Shown in pieces: positions 48,696-60,600 of a DNA stretch of 64,000 bases (positions are counted from its first letter, which is position 1; each line of letters starts with the position of its first letter). Location: positions 2,607,131 through 2,671,130 of the forward strand of contig CM026424.1 in assembly GCA_014871385.1 (NCBI GenBank). The letters are read 5' to 3'. The stretch is from Ceratodon purpureus (Eukaryota > Streptophyta > Bryopsida > Pseudoditrichales > Ditrichaceae). The position numbers and the translations under genes are program-made. The notes under the pieces are model-generated. The model worked only from the letters and a program-made list of their open reading frames with translations, made no database searches and was not told where the DNA came from.

Positions 48696-49155
48696 AAATT
48701 AGGGCTTCCGAGGCTGAATGGGTTGTTTGCTTCATGGCATTCCTGCAGGTGGGGCTGGAGGTGTAGGAGCAATTCTGGATGACAGGTAAGCATTATATTT
48801 CTTTATGCTTTTAGCATAGTTTCTCAGATAAAGTTTCTCGATAGGTTGACGTTCAACTCTCGACGTGCTTAGGTTTAGCTTTTAGAGGATGTACGCAATG
48901 GATTAGCTTAGTTTTGTGAATGCTTTCAGCGCTTTGTAGCTGACGTAGCTTCAGGTTTTGGTAGCAATTTCAATTCTTTTCACTTGAAGTGGCCTAAGCT
49001 CATCTCAGCATGCACTTGTGTCGTCCTTTTGCGGTTATGGCTTCATAGTAGTTCATTGATTTTTTCACAGTTAAACTCCGGAAGATTGAAGTTGAGCTCT
49101 CTTTGTATAAGCATGCACTGTGCTGAAGCATTACGTCTCTTGTTTTGAATGCAGG

Positions 49156-50733
49156 AGGTTCGAGACCCTCGATTCGAGTCGTTGTGTGGGAAATTCGATG
49201 AATCTAGGTATTGTTGTTTGTTGAGTAATGTTATTTAGAAGATGTTTCCGCTTAATTGTGTCATTTAACACCTATCTCGTAGTAATTATCTCGTCTTGTT
49301 ACCAGAAAGTTGGGAGGCAAACATTAGACTGACGCAGGAGGAGAGAATCAAACATTAAGTCGCTCACAGGAATGGTTTTAAGACAATGGTCTTAGTATGG
49401 TCTTACTTGGCTACGTCCCCAGCGATGTAGTAGTCTTTATACATTCAACTGCTTCTGTATTTTAGACTTATTTCAGTTTTTCTTATTTAGGTATTCATGC
49501 TATTGAAGTGCAGGTTCAAGAAATCATACAGTTTTATTTACGATGAAGAACTTCCTGCTGAGCGTCAGGTGTGTAACATGTGAAATTCGTTGTTAAATTC
49601 TACGAAGAGTCATATTTTTCTGTTACAATACCCCTCTTCTTGTGAATCTTAAGTAACACAATGTGATTAGTTTGAAGCCGAACGGAAACATGTCTTTTTG
49701 GATTTACCTGATTTTCTGCATTTTGAGTCGATTCTTGTTTATTCTCAGTTAGGTAACATGGTTTCCCGTCTGTGTTTCGTACAGAGGCTAAAAAAGGAGT
49801 TGGCTAAAGGTAGTGGTGATACGGAGGAGGCAAAAAAACGCCTCGAGTGGATAGTATGTTTCTGAACTCCAGTCCAACCTTGCCTTACGAACGTAGTGCA
49901 ATCGCTGAAGAGGAGTATTACGGAATTTGGTTGTGTGTTATAGAAGTGTTTCTATTGGCCTTAACTAGTTTGAACAAACATCATCAATTTATGTAGTGAA
50001 TTGATTATAAGTTTTGTTATTTTTTTTACTAATAATAATAATAATAATAATATCAATTTTGTAGTTGTTGTTGTGAGCTTCACCTTTCTTTACATCTTGA
50101 CATATATTTTTTGGAAGAGATCACTAAAGATGCTTTTATGACTAGTTTAGGATGACGATTCTTTTCACGTATCGTTACTTACTGTTTAGTTGATGAACGA
50201 TACATGATAGGGAGCTGAGAGAAGAGCAGCAGCGACGAAAGCGGGCAGAGGCAGCCGCACAGCATGGGAGTAAAGAAAGAGAGGCTATTAAGTAGGGGAA
50301 GAAACCCTTTTATCCGAAAAAATGTAAGACCTTCTTGCTCATAGTTCTGTGTTGTGGAAGGATCACGTCGAAGATGTGTGACAGGTTTTCTTTCTTCTCA
50401 GTCGAGATGCTAAGAATTTGTTTTTATTGGACCAACTTTTTTTGTGTTGCTGATATCTCAAATTTGCTCCTTTGATGCAGCTGAGCAAAAGAAAGAAGAG
50501 CTTGTTGAGAAGTATCAAGAGCTCAAGGTACTACTTTACCCCATTTTCTTTAGTAAAATCGTTCCCGAGTCTTTGAATTGTGCGTACTGTTGTTGTCAGA
50601 CCTGTGGTCTCATGGTCGAGGGTGTGTTGTCTTGCAGGCGAGTGGAAAGCTCGACAAATTTATGGAAAAGCGGCGGAAAAAGAATTCTGCCAAGGATCAT
50701 AGATTTATACCATATAGACGGCCACAAGTGTAA
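49156..50733 (+). pseudogene. RRP36-like rRNA-processing protein, one nonsense codon
   Basis: RRP36 acts in early cleavage of pre-18S rRNA in the nucleolus. Six exons can be read: 49156-49208 (EVRDPRFESLCGKFDES), 49514-49568 (FKKSYSFIYDEELPAERQ), 49785-49853 (RLKKELAKGSGD...RLEWI) and about 50205-50323 (DRELREEQQRRKRAEAAA...). The last two are 50481-50527 (SEQKKEELVEKYQELK) and 50638-50733 (ASGKLDKFMEKRRKKNSAKD...). This covers the conserved C-terminal two-thirds. TAG at 50293-50295 replaces the Gln expected before GKKPFYPKK. The fourth exon is preceded by AT rather than AG in the needed frame. The acidic N-terminal part of the family was not found. Probably a decayed gene; if the stop were recoded, a protein could still form. 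Confidence 0.8.
50030..50052 (+). repeat. (TAA)n microsatellite
   Basis: About seven TAA units in an RRP36-like intron. Confidence 0.9.
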
Positions 50734-51966
50734 CATTCCTCTAGTGTTCAACAACGGTACAATTCTTGTTAAGCAGATTATCATTATAATTTTTAGCAAA
50801 TATTGCTAGATGAAAACAGCTTGATTTGTCATCGACTCTCTCAATTTGCTGAGACTGTCGTCTATTATTCCTCTGGATTATGACCCAGTCTGAGCTATCC
50901 ACTGCTGAGATTGATATGTCGATTTTTATCATCATGATTACGAGCTTATCATGGCCTGTTTTCAGATTTTTAGGAAATCTATTCTTGAGTATCAGAATGA
51001 GGTGACGGTACGGTCGTCCGTGGGGTGATTGCCATGGTGTTACGGATTGTTGCAAATTCTGGCAACGTTGTTGTAACTCTTAGTGCTGTCTTTGAATAGG
51101 AAATGAGGTTTCATTTTCAGCTCTTATACGGATATGTTTTATGAATTTCCGTGTTCTTGGACCCATGTCTTTGTGATCAGTGATTCAATTGTATACTTAC
51201 TCAGTGTCGTGGTATGCTTAAGTTTGCAGTTGGTTTCCTTCGTCGTTAAGTATTCAAGTCCGCTTATTAAGTTTTTTTCGTGAAAATGGATTGCGAGCAT
51301 CTTCTAGACTTCGCGGCTTTGGGTCAGTACGTAATCTATTCTACTTAACGATTGTGGATTTTAAGCGTGTGAATGACCTCTATTACTGACAGTCTCCGAT
51401 ACTTTGATCTTGATCGATCAGGTATACCAAAGCCTGCAGTTGTAACAAACGCGATTTACGGAATTTTCTTTTTCTAATACCCTCATTCTACCTCTTATAT
51501 TATCATTTTGTTCATTTGGCTATAAACGATCACATGTGTAATGCACCGTTGTTTTTTCGATTGAACATAGCTGGATGAGCAGTTCAAGACATGGATCACT
51601 TTTCGCATCACAGTAAAGCTGAAGTCAGAAAATGGACACTCCATGTGGAAGCACTTTCTTCTGTTACGAATCATGATAGATTGTTGTGTTTGCTTTTATG
51701 ACGGGTCCAGAACTGGCACTGATGTCTAAAAGCGGTTTCTACTTCAGCCTGCATGTTTGCCAGAAGTGTTGTGGATTTTCGTTATTCTGAAGAAGCTGGG
51801 ATTTACACGAAACGAAGGTTTTTGCTGGCATGCTGAATGGACAGCAAGAGAAGCAGAAAATGTTTTGCGATTCCGAGAAACCAGGCTGAAGTGAGAAAAC
51901 TCTGCCTATTAGTTGTAATTTGGACAAGGTTCTGATGACATTTGCAGACTGAGTATTACGAACTAT
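50734..51966. other. No gene recognised
   Basis: Probable 3' flank of the RRP36-like locus and intergenic DNA; short frames without motifs. Confidence 0.4.
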
Positions 51967-52090
51967 GTAATTCCATCTTCGAGATGGATTACGGTGGGTT
52001 GAGGGACTGGCGTACCCACCGTAATCCATCGAGATGGGTAGGTACGCCAGTCCCTCAACCCACCGTAATCCATCGAGAAGATGCAATTAC
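51967..52090. repeat. Long hairpin: 50-bp arms, 24-bp loop
   Basis: Arms 51967-52016 and 52041-52090 pair with three mismatches (one near the base, two adjacent). The arm contains GATTACGGTGGGTTGAGGGA. The loop holds a further direct copy of CCACCGTAATCCATCGAGA. It resembles a microRNA precursor or a young foldback element; no target was identified. Confidence 0.85.
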
Positions 52091-52318
52091 AAAACGTGGA
52101 AAACTGGCCCGACCGTCGAGCGCGTTCCGTACGGATTCACGTAGGATGTCGAACTTGGGCGCGACAGGTTCCGAGTTCAATTCCTTGCTCGATCACTTCA
52201 GCGATATAAAAAATTTGTGTGTATTTTTGCAATTCGCAGATTTGCCTTGCCACAAGATTACACGGTCCAAGCACGGACATAGGAGCTTTTGTACGGATAT
52301 AGGAGGATTTACGACGAT

Positions 52319-52425
52319 GGGGTAGTGGTAGTAGATGTGGTGGGAGTCAGCATCACCGGTGGTGGTTGTGGCTACAATGGTGATGGTGGGGATGGTGGTG
52401 TGGATGGTAGCAGGGGCGATACCCA
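52319..52425 (+). repeat. GGT/GAT-rich low-complexity tract
   Basis: Repeated GGTGGT, GGTGAT and GGATGG triplets give Gly/Val/Asp-rich open frames that are probably not genes. Confidence 0.7.
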
Positions 52426-52628
52426 TGACACACCACCTGTACATTCAAAATCACTCAAATCGATTAAAAGATTATACTGATCTACAATTTTTTTAAGTGG
52501 TCCCACTAACCCACTACTATCAATCAGTATCAAGGCCGTAATCCTCCACTACCCCATCCAGTCTGATGGTAGCAGAAATTCGCATCACCATGCATGGTGG
52601 CTGCTTCATTTGGCTCAGCTGGAGTTTA

Positions 52629-52669
52629 CGGATACAGAGTGATGTAGCTCGGTACTGAGTCCCTTTACG
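52629..52669 (+). repeat. 41-bp repeat shared with 53520-53560
   Basis: Both copies read CGGATACAGAGTG, then CGGTACTGA.TCCCT..ACG with a few differences. Possibly the end of a small dispersed element. Confidence 0.6.
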
Positions 52670-53560
52670 AACTGAGTAACGTGCGGCATTCTCAGATCTT
52701 ACCACATGATTGAGGTATTTAAGCTGTCTGAAGCTCCTAGTGCACTGAATACTCAGAGAGCTCAACGACAACCCAGTCTCGTTTTGTGAGCCTGAAGTTT
52801 TAAGCTACGACATTGTTATGATAATTTTAAGTGCGTTCCTTTAGCAGAGGCGAAGGGCATCAAATATGGCAATGTCTTCAAGTAAATTAGCCGAATTAAG
52901 CTATGATATACAGTGTGTCGCAGGACACGAATATGACGATATAGTTGGACGATTGATTGCGTATATTTTGGCTAGCCCCATATTGTAACTTGGTGAAGTG
53001 TGTCGTCTTCATATTGCAGTAAAGTAACCTTGTGTTGATTTGCAGCTTTAATTTGATGTAAAGTACTTGCTTAAATGGTTTATCCATTCTTGCATGTATT
53101 TATTTATTGTGATCACCGTCACTACAAGGAGGCGAGGTGGCAAGATAAGTTGTTGTCTGGCGTAGCAGTGAAACGAATACTCATAACCCTATTAATTGGT
53201 CAAGCCTGCATCTGAAGGTTAAGGCATTGTAGTCTTTGATAGACAATGGAGCAGCTTGCTACACGTCCTTAAAACAATGACAGTAAGGATTAATAAGAAC
53301 GTAGAATGAGCGACAATTAGTACTGTAATTCTAATATGAACGGTGTTCGCATATATATGCTGCCAGTCTTCCCTGCTGGACTTGCAAAAATATATTCTTG
53401 CAACAATCAACCACCAAGATTTATATATCAGAATGATTGATATCGCTCGGGATTCGGTCCCCCCGGGGTTAATTAATGCCTAGCAATTGTTAGGTGGCAT
53501 GGACAGAGATCCCTTAGAACGGATACAGAGTGGTGAGAATCGGTACTGAATCCCTCTACG

Positions 53561-54789
53561 TCGGCTTAGGCTTTTGGGGATTGGATTCGCAGGTTGAGTG
53601 TTCGATTCTTAGCCGCAACATGTTCTTGCTCACTTTGATGTGTGCTCGTAGACTCAGAAAGATTACTTTGTCTACTTTTCCCCTCGCCACGGGTTTCGGT
53701 CCCGCCACGGACATAGGCTCGCTTTTGCACGGACATAGGGCGGTATGCCAGGGTTTCTGGAACTTTCGATGTATCTTCTTCTTCGTGGTGTTCTTCTTCG
53801 ATTTTGTGTTTTTTCTCTCATTTTCTGTTTTGCATGCGGGATGTGGTCGTTCTGCATGCAGTCTGTCGTGTGAGTTTCTAATCCTTTGCGGTCTTCTTCT
53901 GGACTCAAGTTTTCTTGCTGCATGTTTAAGTGCGGGGGTTGGCAGTCGAGGAGTTTTTGAGGTAGTAGTGTTCGTTGTAGGGGTTTCGGTTTGCACTTGA
54001 ATGGAGTGGTACATGAGGCTTGTGCGGTGTTTCTTGTGTAGTTTCTTGTGTGGTGTAGTGCTCTGTGTTTACTGTTAGTGTCTTGTAGTTTCTTTTGTCA
54101 TGGCTGTTATCTTGTGTGTTTGATTGTTTTTCTGGTTCTATCTTTTGTGAAGCGTGGTGAACAATCATGTCTTGATTCCCATGTCGGAGACATCGCAGGT
54201 ATATTTCTTGTGCGCTAACCAGCTTGAGCAGGGGATAACAGCCTATTTGGTCGAGGGCGCTACAGTTTTCTCGTTGAGGAGTTCGTGCACACGCTCAATC
54301 TTACACGTTCCGGTCGTCTGCCTAGTCGAAGAAAGCAACGTAAGTTTTTGGTCCCCAACGCACATTGTTAGGATGAGAGGTTAAAACTTTGAGGTTGAGA
54401 ATCTGACATTTCGAATTATAGATATGCGCAGTGAGCGTTTGTAGCGCAGTTTTGATTACATGTTAGCGCATTCTCTTGCTCACTTGTCCTTTGTGTTCCA
54501 GCTACGTGAGGATCTTGAGTTTCTTGTGCGGTGTAGTGCTCTGAGTTTACTGTTAGTGTCTTGCGCTTGATTTGAGTTTCTTCGCTGTCTTCTTGTGCCG
54601 TCTTCTTTGTAATTAGAGTTTCTATCTCGTTGCACTTTCTCAATTCAGTATTCTATCATTCTCATATCTTTCCAGTTATGTTTTAACCTATTTAGAACTT
54701 CAGGGTTTAGAAGAATCAGGATCTTTAATTTTTAGTGTGTTTGCCTACTAGATCCAATGCTCAAGAAGTATCCTTCTATTGTTGTGCAG
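53561..54789. other. Unresolved region
   Basis: Overlapping frames on both strands (53530-54000 plus, 53556-54014 minus) have no recognised motif. A segment at 54199-54339, flanked by AG and GTAAGT, could be an unknown exon (CANQLEQGITAYLVEG). Confidence 0.25.
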
Positions 54790-54856
54790 AATTGCGGAGG
54801 AGTTGATCTACGGAACTGAGAACGTAACCACTGGAGCTTCCAACGATTTTATGCAA
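54790..54856 (+). pseudogene. FtsH protease gene fragment
   Basis: After a GTGCAG acceptor the frame reads IAEELIYGTENVTTGASNDFMQ, matching the conserved M41 peptidase region of chloroplast-type FtsH (family form: R-V-A-E-E...V-T-T-G-A-S-N-D-F). Family similarity ends at the Gln. Without neighbouring FtsH exons this is a fragment. Confidence 0.75.
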
Positions 54857-55487
54857 CCTGGGAACAGGGAAGAGGACCTCTCTGCTTGAAATCGTTGCTG
54901 CATTTGAGAAGGCTGCAGGATTGGTAAGTAACCTTGTTTCTAATTTTGATAATGGTTTGTCTTCTGCCATGATAAAAGCATCTCAATATATTTGGCATTG
55001 CACTTGTCTGGATTTCAAAGTTACGGTTCTTGTATTTTGATTTGTTTTCTTAACGTTTCAGGAAGTGAAGTGGAGGCTTATGGTGTTGCAATGACTTTGA
55101 TCTTTGTCTTTGCTAGTTGCACTGACTGCAATTATTGATCTATATGAATTGCAGGTATTTCAGGTTATCCGCAGCTGTAGTCACTGTGTAGGGACAAGAT
55201 CTTCAGTCTGCTCTGTTCCGATTAGTTTCCACGATAACAGGTTATTCACATGGATTTGTTCTTGTCGACATCTGCATTGTGACTTCTTTGTGTTGCTCTT
55301 CACTAAGATTGTATGGTTATTTTATGACTTAGTTGTGGTGACTTAGTTTTGTTGTGATTAGCACTCATTGAATTCAATATGTTATCGGCTGTGTGATATG
55401 CTCTGTGATTATTTTTGATGATTTACTGATGATTATCTATGTTGGTGTGCAGAAAACAGATTTTGTCATAGTCGTTGGGGTTTGTGG

Positions 55488-55549
55488 CTGTAACTCAAGT
55501 CTTCTACATTTTTGCACTTTTGCAAATATGTAGAATTTTTGAGTTACAG
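55488..55549. promoter_or_regulatory. Hairpin in the recombinase 5' leader
   Basis: CTGTAACTCAA...TTCTACAT at 55488-55509 pairs with ATGTAGAA...TTGAGTTACAG at 55528-55549, about 19 of 22 positions. It lies 56 bp upstream of the proposed start codon. Confidence 0.6.
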
Positions 55550-55604
55550 TCTTTTTTGTTTCTTTTTTTTTCATTTTGTTTCATTTTTTCCCAATTTTTT
55601 AGCA

Positions 55605-57629
55605 ATGTCTGGTGCTGTACGTCGTCCAGGTCGTCCTCGGAAGTCTTCTCTCAAGGCTGTCACTCCCAGTGCGAGTGATGCGAGTATCGTCCAAGTTTCT
55701 TGTGATGTCAATGTTTCTGTGAGTCCTGTTCAAACTGTAAAGAAGAGTCGTTGCATAAGGAAGCCTTCTTCTAAACTTGCTGGTCAAATGTGGTTTTGTC
55801 CAGAGTCAAGAAATCCTACTCTGATTGATTCGTCCTCTTTGAGTAAGCATTCTGAAGTAACGTTCGTCAGTCGTGACAATGCTGTTGTGACGAATTCAGT
55901 TATAGTTTCTTCTGTCCCATCAGTTTGTGAGTCTATTCCTCTTGGTTTGGATATTTCCAACATTGTTCATGTTCGGGATGATGCTTCTCATGTTGAACCA
56001 GTTTCTATGGTTCAAGCTGTGTTGCCTGTATTGTCCCCTGTACGGGATGATCCTTTAGTTGTTCCATCTGTTCTGCCGGTTTCTACCGATCAGAATGATG
56101 TTGTTCCTTCAGTTGAACCGGTTTCTACTGATCAGAATGCTGCAGTTGTTTCGTGTGGTCAGAGTGAGTCTCGTGTGATGGGTCAGAGTGAGTTCTTTAG
56201 TGTTGAGCCGTCAGTACTAGAGAACATTATGAACGACAGAAACAATCCCAGTGAGAATAGTGACAATTGGTGCCGTAACCGATTTGACGCTTGGAGAACG
56301 GCGAAAGGAATTGATAAGCGTTTGAAGATTGAAGAGATTCCACTTCAGGAATTGAGTCATCTTCTTGGTCGTTATTTTCTTGAGACTGCAAAGAAAAATG
56401 GTGAACGTTATCCTACAGAAAGTCTCATGAATCTGTATAATGGATTCAACCATATCATTGCTAATGAGCAGACTAGGCGGATTAATGCGACAGGAGTTCA
56501 AGAGCCTAGGTTCTCAATTACTCATCATCCATTCTTTTTGTCTGTTAACAAGGCAATAAACAAATCCATGGAGATGTCAGTACAGGCCGGTGCTAATAAG
56601 GGACGCAAGAAAGCGAAAGGACTTATGTGGGAAGATGAGATGAAGATTTTAAGTCACCCAAGTCATCAAGTTACTTTTCCACGTGGTTTGTTGAAGAGAC
56701 TGGTTTACTATTGTACTGTGGTGTTTTTCATTCGTGGAAATAGTGAGATGTGGAAACTTCTTTACAGTGATTTTGTAAAGGAAGAGAACAATGCTGGTTT
56801 TTCATACATCAAGTAAGTTTTCAAATGTTTTGCTTATTACTGATTTACATTCAATTTGTTTTATTCATTGTTTATCTTTTAGAAACATTCAATGTTTAAT
56901 GAACTTAAGATTCAGTTTTATAATGTTTTAAACATTCAATGTTTAATGTTTAAGATTAAGTTTTAAAAACATTCAAATGTTTAATGTTTAAGATTCAGTT
57001 TTAACTTTTAATCTTTTAAAAACATTTAATGATTGGTGTTAAACAAGTTGCATGGCTTCTGTGGTTGTTTAGTATATATAACTAATTCATATAACTAATT
57101 CATGTTTGAAAATTCTTTGTGCAGGTACGATGAACGTCTCAGCAAAAACTACAAAGCAAGTATTAATCGATTCCAAGAAGAACAGTTCCGCCCGTCTGTG
57201 TGTTCTTATGATCCAGATGTTCTGTTAACTTGGATGACGTTAGCAGCTCATTATCCAGAAGAGCTCAAGAAGTCAGGACATCTGCTGTTGTCTCCTATCG
57301 ATGCGCCGCTCACACCTACGTGGTTCAAAGTAAAGGTTAAAGATGGTGGAGAAATTGAGGGAGTTAACTTGGGGATTAATCAGCTCCGACAGTATCTGAA
57401 GGTTATGGCTAAAGAAGTTGGTGTCGAAGGTTATGTAAGGAATAAAAGCCGGAGAGTTACTGGAGTTACTCGAATGGCGATTGCTAATGTTCCGCGCAAT
57501 GTCATGGCTGAACTTACTGGTCACCGAAACCTGTCATCGTTGGATAGATACGATGAATCGGGAGAGCTGGACAAGCAGGCTGCTCAACTTGCTCTTCGTA
57601 ATCCTTACACTGTTTCAGATGCGAACTAA
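55605..57629 (+). CDS. Crypton-like tyrosine recombinase with AT-hook
   Basis: Exons 55605-56812 and 57125-57629 (GTAAGT/GTGCAG, split Lys codon) give 570 residues to a TAA. The start at 55605 was preferred to an upstream in-frame start because the extra 31 residues are a Phe-rich leader and the next residues form an AT-hook (RRPGRPRKSS, residues 6-15). Residues about 20-235 are low-complexity Ser/Val-rich. From about 240 a recombinase N-terminal domain (WCRNRFDAWRTAKG, YPTESLMNLYNGFNHI) leads to the catalytic domain. Visible residues: Arg377 (FFIRGNSEMW), Arg513 (NKSRRVTGVTR), His536 (LTGHRN) and Tyr545 (LDRYDE). The His of the usual H-x-x-R box is Lys510. The pattern resembles eukaryotic Crypton-derived proteins (QRICH1/ZMYM2-type). 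These enzymes cut and join DNA through a phosphotyrosine; domesticated relatives bind chromatin. Confidence 0.8.
56880..57020 (+). repeat. Tandem repeat in recombinase intron
   Basis: About three degenerate units of roughly 50 bp built on AAACATTCAATGTTTAATG and AAGATTCAGTTTTA. Confidence 0.75.
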
Positions 57630-60600
57630 CCGGTGCATATGGATTTTACGAAATTCAAAGATGCTGTAACAGAAGAATACCACAAGAAACAACTCGGTTC
57701 TTTGACAAATGTAAAAGTTGATGAATCGACTCGTATTTCAACAGCAAGAATTTCGCCTCTTACTGTTGATAGTCCAGCTGCTCGATTCTCTGGTTCAAAT
57801 AATTCCTTGATGATAGTTCCTTCTGCTGTGTAGCACGACGTGGTATCCGTATTCCTCCGGAAGGCACTTAATTGACACTAAATACCCTCCAAAGTGAACC
57901 ACTCCGTGTTCGTTCCCACGAAGACCTACAGTTTTCTTCCTTTTAGATTTTAACGGAAATCACCACCGGTGTCCAACCGTGTTCCGTCTTACAACCGGTT
58001 GGCCGAATCCGGTAGTTTTTGCCTCGTTCCTATTTTCCGGCTTTTTAGACTAGTGGCCGGTTCCCACTGATCCGTCTATCCTTTCAAGTGGCTGGATTTT
58101 CCACCGTCCCGTGACTTAAAGTGGCTGGACACCCCACTGTTCCTATCTACCACCCGAGAAGTGGAGTAATAATCCTTCCGTATGGCTAGGTACCGGTCCG
58201 GATAACTACTCAGTGCCGGTTATGGATACGGAAATCATACTACAATGACATCACCTTACGGTTGCACGGTATTCTACTATACTATCTCCCTTCTAGATTG
58301 GTTCGCAGTAGGACATCCGGCTTTTATCCCATCTACAGGAAGCGACCGGTCCGTTTCCGGATCCCGGTGTACACACGGCTCTCCGTGTCCTTGAGACTAC
58401 CAGCTCTGCTGCAATACGTCTCTCCTTCCCTACGGACTCCTTCCGGGACTGGAAACCGTCAACACTCGACGCTTGACACCTCCCCAGTCTCTCCGGGCGC
58501 TCTCCAGATTATCCTACTGTTCAACACTCCTCCGGAACACTACTGAAGACAATAGTACCAACAAACCATACGGCAACGGACCCGTCAGCAGCCGGTTGAC
58601 ACAACGATTCCAAAAGTATATTCTCAATTGCAACAACAAAACGGCGTACAAAACAAGGCCCCGGCCTTGGAAAAACGTCCAACTTAAATACTAAAACCTA
58701 TCGATTCCTAAAGCGACCAAGTGGCCCATCGAGATCCAGAAATTCCGGATCTTGGATCCGGGAATTCCGGACCGGTGGCCGCCTTCTATTCCTAGTTACT
58801 GCCGCTATCTATCCGGATTGGCAGCCGGGTGCACTGGAGCCCCATCGTTAGTCGCTGCCATTTTATCCGGTCCCTATCCTAACTTCTACTCCTTGTGCTT
58901 ATCGAACCGGGGACTGTGCTGGGTTCCATCCATCCGTTCCTTCTTCTGTACCCTCTTCAGTTTCTTCAACGAGGGGCCTTCTTCCGGAGCCTCAGATGCC
59001 GACGGTTCACTGGACTTCCGGGATCGTTCTGCTTGAACCGCCGGGGATGGAGATCGTGCCGCCACCGGAACTGCGCTGAGATCCACCTAGAGCTTTTCCG
59101 GAGATCCCTGTACCGGCATAAGGCCTTCCGGTGGTGGTCTTTGGTCCGGTTCCAAAGAGATGTTTCCGGGGTTAACAGTCTCGATTCCAGCCAAATTGGG
59201 CAGAGTGTGCAGACTGCTCAAGGTATCCGGGATAGGATCCTCCAGCGGATGTCCTACCTCCTGTTGGACTGACCGGATGGCCGACCGTATCGGAGAGGCG
59301 GGAGGTGGCACCGGCGCCGGTTCCCTGGGTGGGGACGGTGGTCTGGGCTCCTCCCGATCTGCCGGTGGCTCTGATGACGGACCGGCCTCTGCGGAACTGA
59401 GGATCTCCACCAGGTTCTTCATCTGCAACCAAGTGTCCTTCATCACTTGCGTCCGGTCGTGCATGAACCTTATAATCTTCTTGACAGTCGGATCCGGCTG
59501 ACGGGTCAAGAAGGCTTGGTAAACGGCGCACTAATTGGCCACATCCACCGGAAGGGCTAAAGTGGCCTTGATCTCGACGACCGACCGGATGGCCTCGGCT
59601 GCCCGGTCACGGGCGTCACTGTAATCCTTCCGGGCATCAAACACCTCCTGCTCGAGCTTCTGATTCCTCTCCCGGTACTTCTCTAGCCAGTCCATGTGCT
59701 TGTTCTGGAGACTGGCCAAGTCCCGGTGCTTGCGAAGAATATTCACGCATTCCTCCAACCGGTCCGTTTCCGTAATGGCCATTACCTCCCTAGCCAACCG
59801 GCCCTCCGCCTGCCTATTCGACTGTAGGAACCGAGCATACGTCGACACCTGCTCCGATAGGTTAACTAAGTCCTGGCACGGGTCCCCGGTATGCTCCGGT
59901 GGTCCGGTGGGCTTTTGGACTTCCGTGTTCAAGGTTCGCTTGGCCGGGGTGGGAGTCCGAGGTGATCCGGATGGCTGTCCCTTCTCCGGGCTGGGACGGG
60001 GTCTCTTAGCCGGCGTGGGGGAGACCTCGATAACATCATCATCATCATCCTGATCGGACACCTCTTCCGGTTCGGCGTACTGCAGTAAGCTTGTGATTTC
60101 ATCGTACTCCCGGATCTCCTTAGGACTCAACAGCCCCTTGTGACGGTAGAGGTGAATGAGGAAAGACGGAAGGCAGGTGGCCTGCTTCTTGGTCTTCCGG
60201 AGATTGGCTACCTGCCGGTCGACTATCGTCTTCATCATGACGCCCCAGTCTACCGTGAATTCACCGATCATGGCCCCAATGAAAACGGACGCCCACTTGA
60301 TGGTTATCCGTTTGGGCTTTTCCGGATGGAAAATAGGGTTCATAAACCCTACGACTCTCCGGGCCTCCGGATTCGTGATGTCCTCCAGCTCCCATCCTTC
60401 TCTCGGGTCTCCGGACCCCTTGAGATACCCCCATATAAAATCCCGGGTCTCCAGTGTCGAGACCTCTCCAGAGTTCTTGAAACCATACGTCTCCCTCCAG
60501 AGTTGTGCCGTCCACTGCTCCGGCTCTCCCCGGATGGTTCCTCGATTCTCGGGTTTCTTGACGAGGATCTCCTGGGCCGGAAGGGCATGTTTCCAACCCC

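Noticed and set aside
53556..53620. tRNA gene suggested by GTTCGATTC
   Set aside because: No matching acceptor, D or anticodon stems could be arranged around it.
53530..54014. Overlapping 150-codon ORFs on both strands
   Set aside because: Neither has recognisable domains; one is Phe/Cys-rich and the other Lys/Thr-rich, as expected from base composition.
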